From AP-15 sp963812675 (GTDB taxonomy: Bacteria; Pseudomonadota; Alphaproteobacteria; ATCC43930; CGMCC-115725), in contig CAWEWR010000012.1 of NCBI GenBank assembly GCA_963812675.1, forward strand, positions 19,165-83,164: DNA of 64,000 nucleotides, given 5' to 3'. The position numbers and the translations under genes were made by a program. Each line of letters starts with the position of its first letter. Positions within the stretch are counted from its first letter, which is position 1. The notes beneath the pieces are model-generated. The model was not told the DNA's origin and ran no database searches. It saw nothing but the letters and a program-made list of their open reading frames with translations. Of the stretch, positions 1-8,576 are shown in pieces.

Positions 1-1
1 G

Positions 2-349
2 CTGCTGGAAGTGGGCATCGATACGGTAATGGTCAGTGCCAGGGTCGACACCGGCAGCGAGGCCACCATTGAGGAGCTGAATATCGTCGCCGCGTCGGGC
101 CGGTTCACCACGCTTGTCAATCACCCTGCCAGCGTCCTCGAACCCGCCGTGCTGCGCGCGATCGAGGAGGTTATTTGCTCGCGCGAGAGCATGTTCATGA
201 CCAAATACAGCATCGTCTATTTCCACTCGCGGCTGAACCGCGCCACGGTACTCTACATCGAGACGGTGCGGCAGCTTGATCCAATGGACCACAAGCTGGT
301 TCAGCTGTTCTGTGCCAACGCGAGCATCGGCCTCGACATGCTGAGCTGA
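2..349 (+). CDS. DUF3369-domain response regulator, C-terminal part (5' end outside window)
   Basis: The frame is open from base 2, so the gene begins upstream of the window; the GTG at base 11 is not the real start. The visible ~115 residues match the C-terminal part of the DUF3369 (GAF-like) domain that follows a receiver domain in many alphaproteobacterial response regulators, with a typical ending in which a short beta strand (VYFHSRLNRATVLYIE) precedes a final helix. It lies 10 bases before a histidine kinase, and the next gene but one also carries DUF3369, so the three probably form one phosphorelay operon. The N-terminal receiver and any output domain cannot be seen. DUF3369 assignment is from recalled family patterns. 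Confidence 0.7.
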   Translation: MLEVGIDTVMVSARVDTGSEATIEELNIVAASGRFTTLVNHPASVLEPAVLRAIEEVICSRESMFMTKYSIVYFHSRLNRATVLYIETVRQLDPMDHKLVQLFCANASIGLDMLS

Positions 350-359
350 CGGCCGCGCC

Positions 360-1655
360 ATGGACGCCACGGCACCCGAGACTGCCGCCCGTCAGGAACT
401 GCCCGTCACTGTCGGCAACCTGCGTCTGTGGGATGCGATGGTCGAAGCGCAGACCCGGACCGCCGATGTTGAGCAACGATTTGCGGCAGATCGGGACCTG
501 CCGGCCTGCATCGTCTGTACTGCCGGTAAGATTTTGGGCGTGCTCTCGCGCAAGAGCCTGCTGGCCGCCCTCAGCAGGCCACTCGGCCGCGACCTCTATA
601 TCAAACGTCCGGTAGGTCAGCTCGCCTTGGTGATGGACACCGATCCGCTGATCTTGCCTGCCACGACGCCAATTGCCGTCGGTGTGGAACAGGCGCTGTC
701 GCGACCGGGCGAACGGTTGTACGAGCCCTTGCTGGTGCAAGGCAGCCAGTCGCTTGGCGTCCTGGAAGTGGACGGGTTGATGCGCGTCCAATCCAGCTTG
801 TTGGAGCAGGCGATCCGCAAAAAGGATGAGCTGATCGACGAGGTCCAGCGCACGGCCGATGAACTGCGCACCGCGCTCAGCAACCTCGAACAGGCGCGCG
901 ACCGCCTGGTGCAGTCGGAGAAGATGGCGGCGCTGGGTCAACTCGTCGCCGGCGTAGCGCACGAGATCAATACGCCCATTGGCGTTGCACTGACCGCGGC
1001 GACCCATCTCGGCGAGCGCACCGGCACGTTCCGCGAAATTTTCACTGAGAACCGGATGAAGCGCTCCGACCTGGAGGCTTACGTGGAGCTCGCGCGCGAG
1101 AGCGCCGAGCTGCTGCGCTACAACATCCAGCGGGCGGCACAGCTGATCCAGAGCTTCAAGCAGGTCGCGGTAGACCAGGCCAGCGAACAGTACCGCAGCT
1201 TCGAGCTGAAATCTTACCTCGAGCAGCTCATTGCGAGCCTGGCGCCGGAAGTGCGCAAGGCCGGACACAGGCTGACCCTGAACTGCCAGGAAGGCATCGA
1301 GTTGAGCGGCTATCCCGGGGCGCTGGCGCAGGTCCTCTCCAACCTCGTTGCCAATGCCGTTGCCCACGCCTATGACCGCGGTGCGGGGGGCACGATCGCG
1401 CTGACCGCGATCCCTGACGGCGCCAATGTGGCGCTCGCGGTCAGCGACAACGGGCGCGGCATCCCGCCCGAGAACCTGCGGCGCATCTACGACCCGTTTT
1501 TCACCACCAAGCGTGGAGCCGGGGGCAGCGGTCTCGGCCTGCACATTGTCTTCAACACTGTTACCGAGATATTGCGCGGGCACGTCGACTGCCGCTCCGC
1601 GCCGGGGCTTGGCACCACCTTCACCGCCACCATTCCGATGTCCATTCCGCAATGA
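360..1655 (+). CDS. Cytoplasmic sensor histidine kinase with CBS-like N-terminal domain
   Basis: Autophosphorylating kinase of a two-component system. Residues ~25-135 resemble a CBS pair (ACIVCTAGKILGVLSRKSLL) and no membrane segment is seen, so an internal signal is likely sensed. A coiled coil (~140-190) leads to the H-box GVAHEINTP with phospho-acceptor His201. The catalytic domain shows the N-box (NLVANAVAHAYD), G1 (DNGRGIPP), F-box (DPFFTTKR) and G2 (GSGLGLHIV), so it should be active. The stop overlaps the start of the following response regulator by 4 bases (ATGA), which points to translational coupling and to that protein as its partner. The exact ligand is unknown. Confidence 0.9.
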   Translation: MDATAPETAARQELPVTVGNLRLWDAMVEAQTRTADVEQRFAADRDLPACIVCTAGKILGVLSRKSLLAALSRPLGRDLYIKRPVGQLALVMDTDPLILPATTPIAVGVEQALSRPGERLYEPLLVQGSQSLGVLEVDGLMRVQSSLLEQAIRKKDELIDEVQRTADELRTALSNLEQARDRLVQSEKMAALGQLVAGVAHEINTPIGVALTAATHLGERTGTFREIFTENRMKRSDLEAYVELARESAELLRYNIQRAAQLIQSFKQVAVDQASEQYRSFELKSYLEQLIASLAPEVRKAGHRLTLNCQEGIELSGYPGALAQVLSNLVANAVAHAYDRGAGGTIALTAIPDGANVALAVSDNGRGIPPENLRRIYDPFFTTKRGAGGSGLGLHIVFNTVTEILRGHVDCRSAPGLGTTFTATIPMSIPQ

Positions 1656-3475
1656 GCGGCGAGCCGCAGCAGGACGACGATTTCCTGCTCGACGACCTGC
1701 CGCAGGAGGCGGCGGGGCGGTGGTCGCGCGCGCCCCCCTGGCGCGTCCTGATCGTCGACGACGATGAGAGCGTCCATTCGATCAGCCGGGTCGTCCTGGC
1801 CGATTTGCAATTCCGGGGGCGGGCGGCGGAGATCCTCAGCGCCTATTCCGGGCGCCAGGCCGCCGCCGTATTGCGTCAGAACCCCGATATCGCCGTGATG
1901 CTGCTCGATGTGGTGATGGAGGAAGATGACGCCGGGCTGAAGCTGGTGCGCGAGATCCGTGAGCAGATGCGCAACGCGTGTCTGCGCATCATCCTTCGCA
2001 CCGGGCAGCCGGGCCAGGCGCCGGAACGCGAAGTAATCGTCAACTACGACATCAACGACTACAAGTCGAAGACCGAACTGACGGCGCAGAAGCTGTTCAC
2101 GGCGACGATCGCCGCGCTACGCTCCTATTCAGATATCGTGGCGCTGGAGCGCAGCCGCCAAGGATTGGAGCGGATCATTGCCGGCGCGCCGGAGCTGTTT
2201 GCACGTCATTCCCTGGCCAGCTTCTCTACGACGCTATTGCGGCAGGTGGTTGAGCTTTCCCGCCGGTCTGGCGACGGGGTGGTGGTCGTCCCTTCCGAGG
2301 AGCACAGCGAGGCCGCCAACCCGCCGATGCTGGCAATTGCCGCCGCCGGCAGCTTTCAAAGCGCGCAAGGCCGGCTGTATTGCGAGGCACTGCCCAAGGC
2401 GGTCGCCGCGCAGATCGAGCTGGCCCTGTCCGAACGCGTCGGCCTGAACGGAGAAGTCGATTTTGCCCGGCCGATCCGCACCCCGGACAACCGCATAGCC
2501 GCGCTGTATTTCCGCGCCGAAGCGCCGATCGACGCCGACCATCTGGCGCTGATCGACATCATGTGCGCGCTGGTGGGGGTGGGACTCGACAATGTTCATC
2601 TGCATGAGCGGCTGCTGCGCCATCAGGCTCGGCTCGAGGACGAGGTCGCAGCGCGGACGAAGGATCTGACGAGGATCAACGCCGACCTGGTCCAGGCGCA
2701 ACACCAGATCAACGAGGAGCTGAGAGTTGCACGCAGCTTGCAGCAATCAATTCTGCCCGCCGCCTTTCCCGGCCATCACAGCTACCAAGGCCACGCCTTG
2801 ATGCGCGCCGCGCGCATGATCGGCGGCGATTTTTACGACGTTTTTCGCCTCGACGACGAGCGGCTTGGGATTGTGGTAGCCGATGTCAGTGGCAAAGGGG
2901 TGCCGGCAGCGCTGTTCATGGTGCTGGTGCGCACGGTGCTTCAGCAGCTAGCGCTGCGCGGCCTCGCCCCCGGCGCCTGTCTGGCGGAGGCCAATCGACA
3001 ATTGATCGTGCGCAACCCGCTCTCCCTGTTCGTCACCGTGATTTATGGCATTTTGGATGCGCGCACGGGCGTTTTCACCTACTGCAGCGGCGGACATGTG
3101 ATGCCCTACCTGCTGCCCGCGCATGGTGGCGTCGAGGTGGTGACGGCGCGCCCCTCACTCCTGGTCGGCCTGATCGAGGGTGCAAACTATCGGGATCTCA
3201 CGATCACGCTGAAGCCGGGCGATGGGCTGTTGCTGGTAACCGACGGCGTAGCGGAGTGCTTCAACCGGGCGGGCGAAGCTTTTGGGGAGGAGCGGCTGCT
3301 CGAGGTGCTGGCCTCTGCCGGTCCGATCGCTGTCGATCAGCTGCTGGACACTCTGGTGGCCGAGCTGGACCGGTTCTCCGATGGGACCCCGGCCTCGGAT
3401 GATGTAACCGCACTGGTGGTGCGCTTCCTAGGCCATACCTCGGCGGAGAACGTAGAGCGGAAGGAATCGGTGTAG
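1652..3475 (+). CDS. Response regulator: receiver-DUF3369-SpoIIE/PP2C phosphatase
   Basis: Three-part regulator of 607 residues. The receiver (~30-155) has the acidic triad D36-38, phospho-acceptor D86 (VMLLDVVM) and the conserved lysine region near 138-140. DUF3369 follows (~160-330), then a coiled coil (~330-365). The SpoIIE-type PPM phosphatase (~370-595) carries the metal-binding motifs GGDFYDV (391-397), DVSGKG (from D411) and a C-terminal DDVTALVV. Such proteins usually dephosphorylate a serine on an anti-sigma antagonist in partner-switching pathways; no anti-sigma or STAS gene is next door, so the substrate is unknown. Translation is coupled to the upstream kinase by a 4-base overlap. 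Confidence 0.9.
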   Translation: MSGEPQQDDDFLLDDLPQEAAGRWSRAPPWRVLIVDDDESVHSISRVVLADLQFRGRAAEILSAYSGRQAAAVLRQNPDIAVMLLDVVMEEDDAGLKLVREIREQMRNACLRIILRTGQPGQAPEREVIVNYDINDYKSKTELTAQKLFTATIAALRSYSDIVALERSRQGLERIIAGAPELFARHSLASFSTTLLRQVVELSRRSGDGVVVVPSEEHSEAANPPMLAIAAAGSFQSAQGRLYCEALPKAVAAQIELALSERVGLNGEVDFARPIRTPDNRIAALYFRAEAPIDADHLALIDIMCALVGVGLDNVHLHERLLRHQARLEDEVAARTKDLTRINADLVQAQHQINEELRVARSLQQSILPAAFPGHHSYQGHALMRAARMIGGDFYDVFRLDDERLGIVVADVSGKGVPAALFMVLVRTVLQQLALRGLAPGACLAEANRQLIVRNPLSLFVTVIYGILDARTGVFTYCSGGHVMPYLLPAHGGVEVVTARPSLLVGLIEGANYRDLTITLKPGDGLLLVTDGVAECFNRAGEAFGEERLLEVLASAGPIAVDQLLDTLVAELDRFSDGTPASDDVTALVVRFLGHTSAENVERKESV

Positions 3476-3486
3476 TTCCAGCCGGA

Positions 3487-3512
3487 GGGCAGACACCGCG
3501 GGGTGGGTGCCC
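3487..3512 (+). terminator. Stem-loop after the signalling operon
   Basis: GGGCA pairs with TGCCC and, inside, CACC pairs with GGTG around a 4-base loop, 12 bases after the phosphatase stop. There is no T tract, so it may be a mRNA 3' hairpin rather than a classical terminator. Confidence 0.3.
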
Positions 3513-3650
3513 ACCTGAGCGAAGCGGGTTAAACCCCAGCCAACTGGAAGGCGCACCAGCGGCCTTCAAATCGGCTTAATAGCCTAACTCGTTACTGGCG
3601 CTGCGATTAGTTCGGGGATTCCAACGTCTCATTTACTCTCGCAGCCTGTC

Positions 3651-3815
3651 GGACTAAAACGACGCGCTGCTGTGAGCCTCGCCTGGCTCCGCCGCGATCA
3701 GGGTCGCCGCGCCGAAGCCCGCGACCTTCTCGCCCCGGTCTACGGCTGGTTCAGCGAAGGTTTCGATACACCCGATCTCAAAGAGGCAAAGGCGCTGCTC
3801 GACGAGCTGACTTAG
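3651..3815 (+). pseudogene. 3' remnant of an adenylate cyclase/TPR protein gene
   Basis: About 50 codons in one frame, ending in TAG, encode a tail with RRDQGRRAEARDLLAPVYGW, then a FDTPDLKEAKALLDEL-like end. This is the characteristic C-terminus of the cyclase-plus-TPR proteins abundant in Bradyrhizobium-like genomes. Nothing upstream encodes the cyclase or the TPR repeats: the preceding DNA is the operon end and unrelated sequence. I read it as the last fragment of a deleted gene. The assignment rests on recalled family similarity over a short stretch. Confidence 0.6.
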
Positions 3816-3837
3816 TCAGGCTACGGACAGCTCAGGT

Positions 3838-3855
3838 AGCAATGCCGGCATTGCT
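3838..3855. repeat. 18-bp perfect palindrome
   Basis: AGCAATGCCGGCATTGCT is perfectly self-complementary and lies between the cyclase remnant and the next gene. It could be an operator or a transcript hairpin; no T tract follows. Confidence 0.5.
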
Positions 3856-4026
3856 TTGAGAAATACGGCGGTCAGCATTGCGGCGCAGAATTTCCCACAC
3901 TGGGTACCGATTCGCAGCGAAAGGGCGCACCGTTGCAGCCCGATCGCGTAACCCTCGTTAACCCTATTTCATGCCGGATCACTGGAGTATAAAGCGAGTG
4001 CTTCTGCAATATGAGGAAAGCGCGCG

Positions 4027-4485
4027 ATGAGAGGCACGGCTAGGGTCGCGATCGGTTTGGCGCTTACTTGGGCGGCCTTCCCGGTTGCTGCGGCAACGAA
4101 GGCACCGGGCAAGGCGCCGCCCGCCTGCGGGGCGATTGTGTTTCGGCCTCTCCCGCCGGGCACGGCGGATGGCGAGCAGCAGGCGGGCATGTATCGATCG
4201 CGCAACGGACGGCTCGAATTGCGCGCCGATGTCAAGCAGGGGACACCTGTCGATTATTACGTGACGACAGGTGGCAAACGCGTCACCGCTGCTCCGGCCA
4301 GTCTGCCCGAAGCGGCTGCGAGCTGTGCCGCCGCAAAGAAGATGCCAAAACCCGAAGCTCCCGCCTCGTCCTGCACCGGACAGCGGTTTACCGTGGTTGT
4401 CGCCCATGCTGGCGACCAGCGTCTCGCATTGTTATACGGGCAGGACAGTAACAGCTGGCACTTTTGCTCGGCTGGGACCTTCTAG
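4027..4485 (+). CDS. Secreted protein of unknown function
   Basis: A 152-residue protein with a clear Sec signal peptide (positive MRGTAR, hydrophobic core to ~residue 20, AAA cleavage region). The start is set by a good ribosome-binding site (GAGGAAAG) about 7 bases upstream. The mature part has four well spaced cysteines (near 34, 98, 118 and 148), suggesting two disulfides in the periplasm, and no recognisable catalytic motif. It is followed convergently by a nitronate monooxygenase remnant whose frame overlaps its 3' end. I do not recognise the family. Confidence 0.7.
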   Translation: MRGTARVAIGLALTWAAFPVAAATKAPGKAPPACGAIVFRPLPPGTADGEQQAGMYRSRNGRLELRADVKQGTPVDYYVTTGGKRVTAAPASLPEAAASCAAAKKMPKPEAPASSCTGQRFTVVVAHAGDQRLALLYGQDSNSWHFCSAGTF

Positions 4486-4809
4486 TCCGCTCATTGCCCA
4501 ATGAGACTTGTCTCGCGTCAGCGCCATGCGCCAAATCCGCAGCGTTGGAAGGATTTCGATCTGTTCGCGTATGTGCCCGGCCAGCCAGGGCATCTCCTCC
4601 CAATCGCCGTCGGTGGCCGCGCGGATCTGGTGGATGACGACCCGGAGCTGTTCGGCTGGTGTGAAGCCCACACCGATTGCTCCGATCCCGCCGCCACCGC
4701 AGACCCCGAGGGCGAGGTCGGCAGTGCTGCCTGCGAAGGCCATGCCTGCGGCGGCGAAAGGATGGCGGCAGCCGAACCGCTCCGTCATACGCGTCGAGAT
4801 GCTGCCCAT
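4432..4809 (-). pseudogene. Nitronate monooxygenase, N-terminal fragment
   Basis: The first ~65 residues (TERFGCRHPFAAAGMAF..., with GGGGIGAIGVGFTPAEQLR) match the N-terminus of the 2-nitropropane dioxygenase/nitronate monooxygenase family, including the FMN-phosphate-adjacent glycine run. After IRAATDG the similarity stops and the frame runs on into unrelated sequence, overlapping the 3' end of the convergent secreted-protein gene. A full enzyme is ~320-350 residues, so about four fifths are missing and the product should be non-functional. The start shown is the ATG just after the stop of the small upstream gene. Confidence 0.6.
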
Positions 4810-4810
4810 C

Positions 4811-5014
4811 TTATCCGAGATCCCCGGCTGGCTGAGGTTGGACAGGCTCAATGGTAACCGGGCCTGAGGGCCTGAGGCGCGCAGCCGTGCGCGCGGCATC
4901 TGTCTGCGTCGGAAACGACAGCGCATCTTTCTCCGGTCCCCAAGCAGCCGTGGGGAACCTGCGCGTTAGCCAGACCGAATGTCCGCCAGGATACGCAACG
5001 CGGATCACGAACAT
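4811..5014 (-). CDS. Small conserved-looking protein, 67 aa
   Basis: Begins MFVIRVAYPGG with a strong AGGGAGA ribosome-binding site 7-8 bases upstream, and ends immediately before the nitronate monooxygenase fragment. The body (VWLTRRFPTAAWGPEKDALS, then a segment with FPTQTDAARTAARL) looks like a compact beta-alpha domain and resembles short hypothetical proteins seen in Rhizobiales. No function can be assigned. It may once have been co-transcribed with the gene now left as a fragment. Confidence 0.55.
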   Translation of the reverse strand: MFVIRVAYPGGHSVWLTRRFPTAAWGPEKDALSFPTQTDAARTAARLRPSGPVTIEPVQPQPAGDLG

Positions 5015-5174
5015 GGGTAAATCTCCCTAGCCTGCGACTCAGCCACTATCTCTGTTTACGATCGCGGAACAATCGCATGGTGCCGCTTGCCGGCCGACCG
5101 CCACGTCTGAGATCAGCGCCCCGCTACGTGATAATCTGGCCAATTTATCACGTGTTTATGAGCAGGCCCGCCCC

Positions 5175-5633
5175 TCAAAGCGGGTTTGGGCCGAGGACTT
5201 CCCAGCGGTGGCGCTGGAAGAGTTTGTCGTGTTCGTCGGCGTCGATCGGGCGGCGCTCCGAAAGATCCTCAAGGAGGCCGCCGGCAGAGGCCGGGGTGTA
5301 GAGAAACAACGCGCGGGCCGTTTCGCTGCCGGTGTTCTTCCAGGCATGCGGGACGTCGCGCGGCATGAACGCGCAGGTGCCGGGCCCGCCGACGGTGACC
5401 TTGTCACCGATCTGAAAGGTGATCTCGCCGGCGAGCACCCAGGCGACCTCGTCGCTGTCGTGGTGGAGATGGAAGAGGCTCTTGGTGCCGGCGGGCAGGG
5501 TTTCCTCGAACAGCATGATGCTCTCACTGGTCTCACGGCCGAGGAGCTTCAAGGCAAAAGAACGGCCGGGCGTCGGCGAGTCGAAATGCTTTCCGCCACC
5601 CGCGGGTACGACAAAGCCTTTTGTTGCGGTCAT
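5175..5633 (-). CDS. Cupin-domain protein
   Basis: A 152-residue single-domain cupin. The two metal-binding motifs are visible: HLHHDSDEVAWVLAGE (HxH and E, motif 1) and PRDVPHAWKN (motif 2 histidine). Family members bind a divalent metal and act as small dioxygenases, isomerases or sensors; the substrate cannot be told. The start has a GGAAGGAC ribosome-binding site. It lies downstream of a recombinase remnant and a DUF2867 gene on the same strand, which are probably separate units. Confidence 0.8.
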   Translation of the reverse strand: MTATKGFVVPAGGGKHFDSPTPGRSFALKLLGRETSESIMLFEETLPAGTKSLFHLHHDSDEVAWVLAGEITFQIGDKVTVGGPGTCAFMPRDVPHAWKNTGSETARALFLYTPASAGGLLEDLSERRPIDADEHDKLFQRHRWEVLGPNPL

Positions 5634-5658
5634 GTTGGTGTCCTTCCCTGCGTGAAGG

Positions 5659-5853
5659 TCATTGCGGGAAATAGTTGGGTATTTCTCCCCAAAGCGTCTG
5701 CGATGTCACGATCCGCGCGTACTGCCGCGTCGAGAGGTGCGGTTGGTCATGCCAGCGGCTCGGGAAGAGGTCCCGGTCGTCTCCATGGAACCCGACCCCC
5801 TCCGCCGCAGTGCCGGTCCACATCGTTGCCTTAGTCAAGATTTTTGTGGCCAC
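5659..5853 (-). pseudogene. Tyrosine recombinase fragment
   Basis: A stretch reading LFPSRWHDQPHLSTRQYAR resembles the segment of small tyrosine recombinases that precedes the HxxR catalytic block (typically ...STRQYARLV...YGTHSMRRTKA). The frame then leaves the family (TSQTLWGEIPNYFPQ) and stops, so none of the catalytic Arg/His/Tyr are present. It is best read as the remnant of a lost integron- or phage-type integrase. The match is short, hence modest confidence. Confidence 0.45.
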
Positions 5854-6369
5854 CTAACCTTGTGCTCGTGCAAAGTGTGCCAGGCTGGTCCTGACCACGA
5901 GGTGATGAAAGGGCCTGATCACATTGAGATAGGTGAGGCCGAAGGCATTGTGGGAGTGCACGACGGTTGTCGCGACGAGCTGCGTGCCGGTTGGAGAATT
6001 GCGACGGAGCAGCGATAATCGGAAGTCCAGGTGTCGATCATCCTCACCCAGCACAATCTCGTCGTTGCTTTCCCATTGCACCGGGAAGAAGTCCACGCGT
6101 TCGTTGTCGGCCCTGGACGCTCGGACCTCGCCGGAGGTTTTGACGCCAAAGGGCGTCACCATGGCGTCGCGCACCGCGACCAACGCCTTGATCCATGCGG
6201 GCGGATCGCCGACTGTCCGGGTCGCCAGCACGCGCATGCTGTACTGTTTCGATGAACTCAAATCGAGGCTGTAGCTATCGAGTAGGCTGGCGTTCTCGTA
6301 CCAGCCTGCAACGACGCTTTCAGGTGGCGGCGTTGTCCGGCGCACCCGCGCTTTGCGTTCTAAACACAT
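5854..6369 (-). CDS. DUF2867-family protein
   Basis: 171 residues matching the DUF2867 pattern: an N-terminal NASLLDSYSLDL, a central PAWIKALVAVRDAMVTPFGVK, then LGEDDRHLDFRLSLL and the closing NVIRPFHHLVVRTSLAHF. Members often stand alone or follow a TetR regulator or SDR fusion; their biochemical role is not established. A TetR-like fragment overlaps its start upstream, consistent with that usual pairing. Length and motifs suggest an intact protein. Confidence 0.75.
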   Translation of the reverse strand: MCLERKARVRRTTPPPESVVAGWYENASLLDSYSLDLSSSKQYSMRVLATRTVGDPPAWIKALVAVRDAMVTPFGVKTSGEVRASRADNERVDFFPVQWESNDEIVLGEDDRHLDFRLSLLRRNSPTGTQLVATTVVHSHNAFGLTYLNVIRPFHHLVVRTSLAHFARAQG

Positions 6370-6617
6370 GCCGAAAGCTCGATCATGGCAGTCTTAGCGA
6401 CAGCTGGCCGGCCAATAGCGGTGAGGGAGTACATGCCTTGGATCGTAGCCAGAAAGAGCGCCGGCGATGAAGGCGGTACGCCATCACTTTGAGGCTCCAA
6501 GCGACTGGCCACCCATGCAAGATAGCCATCTGCGATGGCACTCGCGACAGCGCGATGCGGGTGTGCAGCCATCCTTACGCGGGCGCAAATCGGACGCGCC
6601 CTGAAAACGCGGAGCAC
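6360..6617 (-). pseudogene. Possible TetR-type regulator, C-terminal fragment
   Basis: An 85-codon frame whose second half (LFLATIQGMYSLTAIGRP) resembles the ligand-binding helices at the C-terminus of TetR/AcrR regulators. There is no helix-turn-helix region: upstream DNA in this frame lacks one. It overlaps the start of the DUF2867 gene by 10 bases, as a regulator in the same transcript could. Similarity is weak and an accidental frame cannot be excluded. Confidence 0.3.
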
Positions 6618-6848
6618 GATCCGCCCCCAGATGACGAAATTTCAAAGTGAGTTGGCCAGCATTGACTTTGTCAGTCATTTGTTTCTCCTCGCGCACCAAG
6701 CTGACCTGCCCCCGCGGCCAGAAATGTTTATCCGCGGCAGCCCCGTCTGACCGCCCGCTTACTGCGCGTCGAGCGCTCACGTAGATTCAGCAGCGGCTGT
6801 CGTCAAGGCTTTGCAGCCGGAAGATGCCGGTGATGCTCATCCCGTGCA

Positions 6849-8576
6849 CTACTTTTCCACCAGCGACCAGACACCGTTCCAGCTGGTGCATGGGGCAGTG
6901 GTGCGAAACTGAGCGATGCGGTCGAGAAATACCTTGCTCGGCGGATCGCAGGGGTGAATGGCGAGACACGTCTCGAAACCAATGCGGGCCTCCTCCCAAG
7001 CCCCGCGCCGATATGCGTCGAGTGCTTCAACAGAGGCGTCACGCAGCGCCAGGCGCCCGCTCGCGACCTCACCTTTCTGGCCAAGCAACTCGAAAATCCG
7101 TTGCGGCTCAGTCTTGCCGACGACCAGCACCGAATCGATCTCCCGTGTCTCGACCGTATCGGCGGCGAGGCGATTGGTCGCTTCGCTGATCAGCACGCGC
7201 GTGCCGTAGGTCTTGTTGGCACCCTCGAGACGTGACGCCAAATTCACGGTGTCGCCGATGACCGTATAATTTCTGGTCTGCTCCGAGCCGATACTGCCGA
7301 CCACTACATCGCCCGTGGCGATGCCGATGCGTAGGTCGATTTCCGGGAAGCCGCGTTTGAGGCCCATGAGATCAGGCAGCTCGGCGCGAAATGCCGCAAG
7401 CCCCGTGAGTTGATCGAGCGCAGCGAGGCAAGCGAGACGGGCCTGTTCGTCGGCGCCGGTGAAAGGCGGACCCCAGAACGCCATGATTGCATCACCGATA
7501 TACTTGTCGATGATGCCGTTATGTCGTCGGACCGGGTCCGACATGACGCTCAGGTAACGGTTCAGCACGGTAACCAAGGCAGCCGCGGTCATTCCTTCGC
7601 TGAACGTCGTGAAATCTTTCATGTCGCAGAACAAGATCGTCATCTCGCGCCGCGAACCTTTGCGATCGGTCAGCTCCGGCCGGTCGATCAGCCCGGCAAC
7701 AATGCGGGGATCGACATATTTCCCGAACGTCTCGCGGATCTGCGCTTTGACCCGCAATTCGCCGACCATGCTGTTGAACGATTGCGTCAGGCGGCCAATT
7801 TCGTCTCGCGAGGTGATCGGCACGACAGTGTCAAGCGCGCCACCCTCAACCGCCGCGGTCCCAGCGAGTAATCGCCGTACTGGCCGCACCAGACCAAGGG
7901 TTACGGCGGCGGCAACGGTGATGCCGAGCGACGCGGCAATCGCCAACAGCACCAGGCCAATTTGAACCACATGCCGCTGGTAGGCACGGGTTCCGACGAT
8001 GGCGGCGCCGGCGAGCCGACGCATCTCGCTGCGCGCGGCTTCGATTTTACGGTCGAAATCGTCCCGCCGATCGTCCAGCTCGCGTGGCAGTTCGGTTGTC
8101 AGCACCTTGTTGCCGACTTCGGCGGCGGCGAGCAGTTTGGAAAGAACAGCCTCATAACGCCGCCGTTCCTCCTGCAGCCACTCGATCCTGACATCGAGCC
8201 GCGCCAGAGCGATGTTGTCATCAAAGTCGAGCGGATCAGCAATCTGTTCGTTGATGTGCTGGCGCGCTGCGGCGACCTCTTCATCGCTCGCCTTCCCGGT
8301 GGCTGCGATCCGCTGACGCAGGTCCTCGACTTTGGGCGCGTTGTCCGTCGGGTCCGCGAGGGCCAAGAGCAGTCGACGGGCATAGGCCAACTCTTCGACC
8401 GATCGGATGTTGGCGTCAGCCAGCGCGACGTAGGCAGGGAAATAGTTGTGATCGACGATGACGAGCTGGTCATCAACGGTGCGCGTCATGCGCATGCTCA
8501 GCAGCGCAACAACCGCCATCAGGATCAGCAGCCCGACGGCGATGCCGAAAATCTTGATCCCGATGGTAAGGTGCAC
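6849..8576 (-). CDS. Membrane adenylate/guanylate cyclase (HAMP-cyclase)
   Basis: Class III nucleotide cyclase of ~575 residues. Transmembrane segments at ~6-28 and ~205-230 flank a helical periplasmic sensor; HAMP (~230-285) leads to the cyclase domain. Metal-binding aspartates are in ILFCDMKDF (D318 and D321 region), with GDAIMAFWG and the GDTVNLASRLEG motif that follows the second catalytic strand. A ~60-residue helical tail ends the protein. I chose the GTG start preceded by GGAG over an upstream TTG without a ribosome-binding site. It should make cAMP or cGMP in response to an envelope signal. A second, soluble cyclase lies at about 38.8 kb. Confidence 0.88.
   Translation of the reverse strand: MHLTIGIKIFGIAVGLLILMAVVALLSMRMTRTVDDQLVIVDHNYFPAYVALADANIRSVEELAYARRLLLALADPTDNAPKVEDLRQRIAATGKASDEEVAAARQHINEQIADPLDFDDNIALARLDVRIEWLQEERRRYEAVLSKLLAAAEVGNKVLTTELPRELDDRRDDFDRKIEAARSEMRRLAGAAIVGTRAYQRHVVQIGLVLLAIAASLGITVAAAVTLGLVRPVRRLLAGTAAVEGGALDTVVPITSRDEIGRLTQSFNSMVGELRVKAQIRETFGKYVDPRIVAGLIDRPELTDRKGSRREMTILFCDMKDFTTFSEGMTAAALVTVLNRYLSVMSDPVRRHNGIIDKYIGDAIMAFWGPPFTGADEQARLACLAALDQLTGLAAFRAELPDLMGLKRGFPEIDLRIGIATGDVVVGSIGSEQTRNYTVIGDTVNLASRLEGANKTYGTRVLISEATNRLAADTVETREIDSVLVVGKTEPQRIFELLGQKGEVASGRLALRDASVEALDAYRRGAWEEARIGFETCLAIHPCDPPSKVFLDRIAQFRTTAPCTSWNGVWSLVEK

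Noticed and set aside
195..1652. 485-codon minus-strand frame opposite the histidine kinase
   Set aside because: It is the antisense shadow of the kinase; it has no domain and typical alanine/arginine-rich shadow composition.
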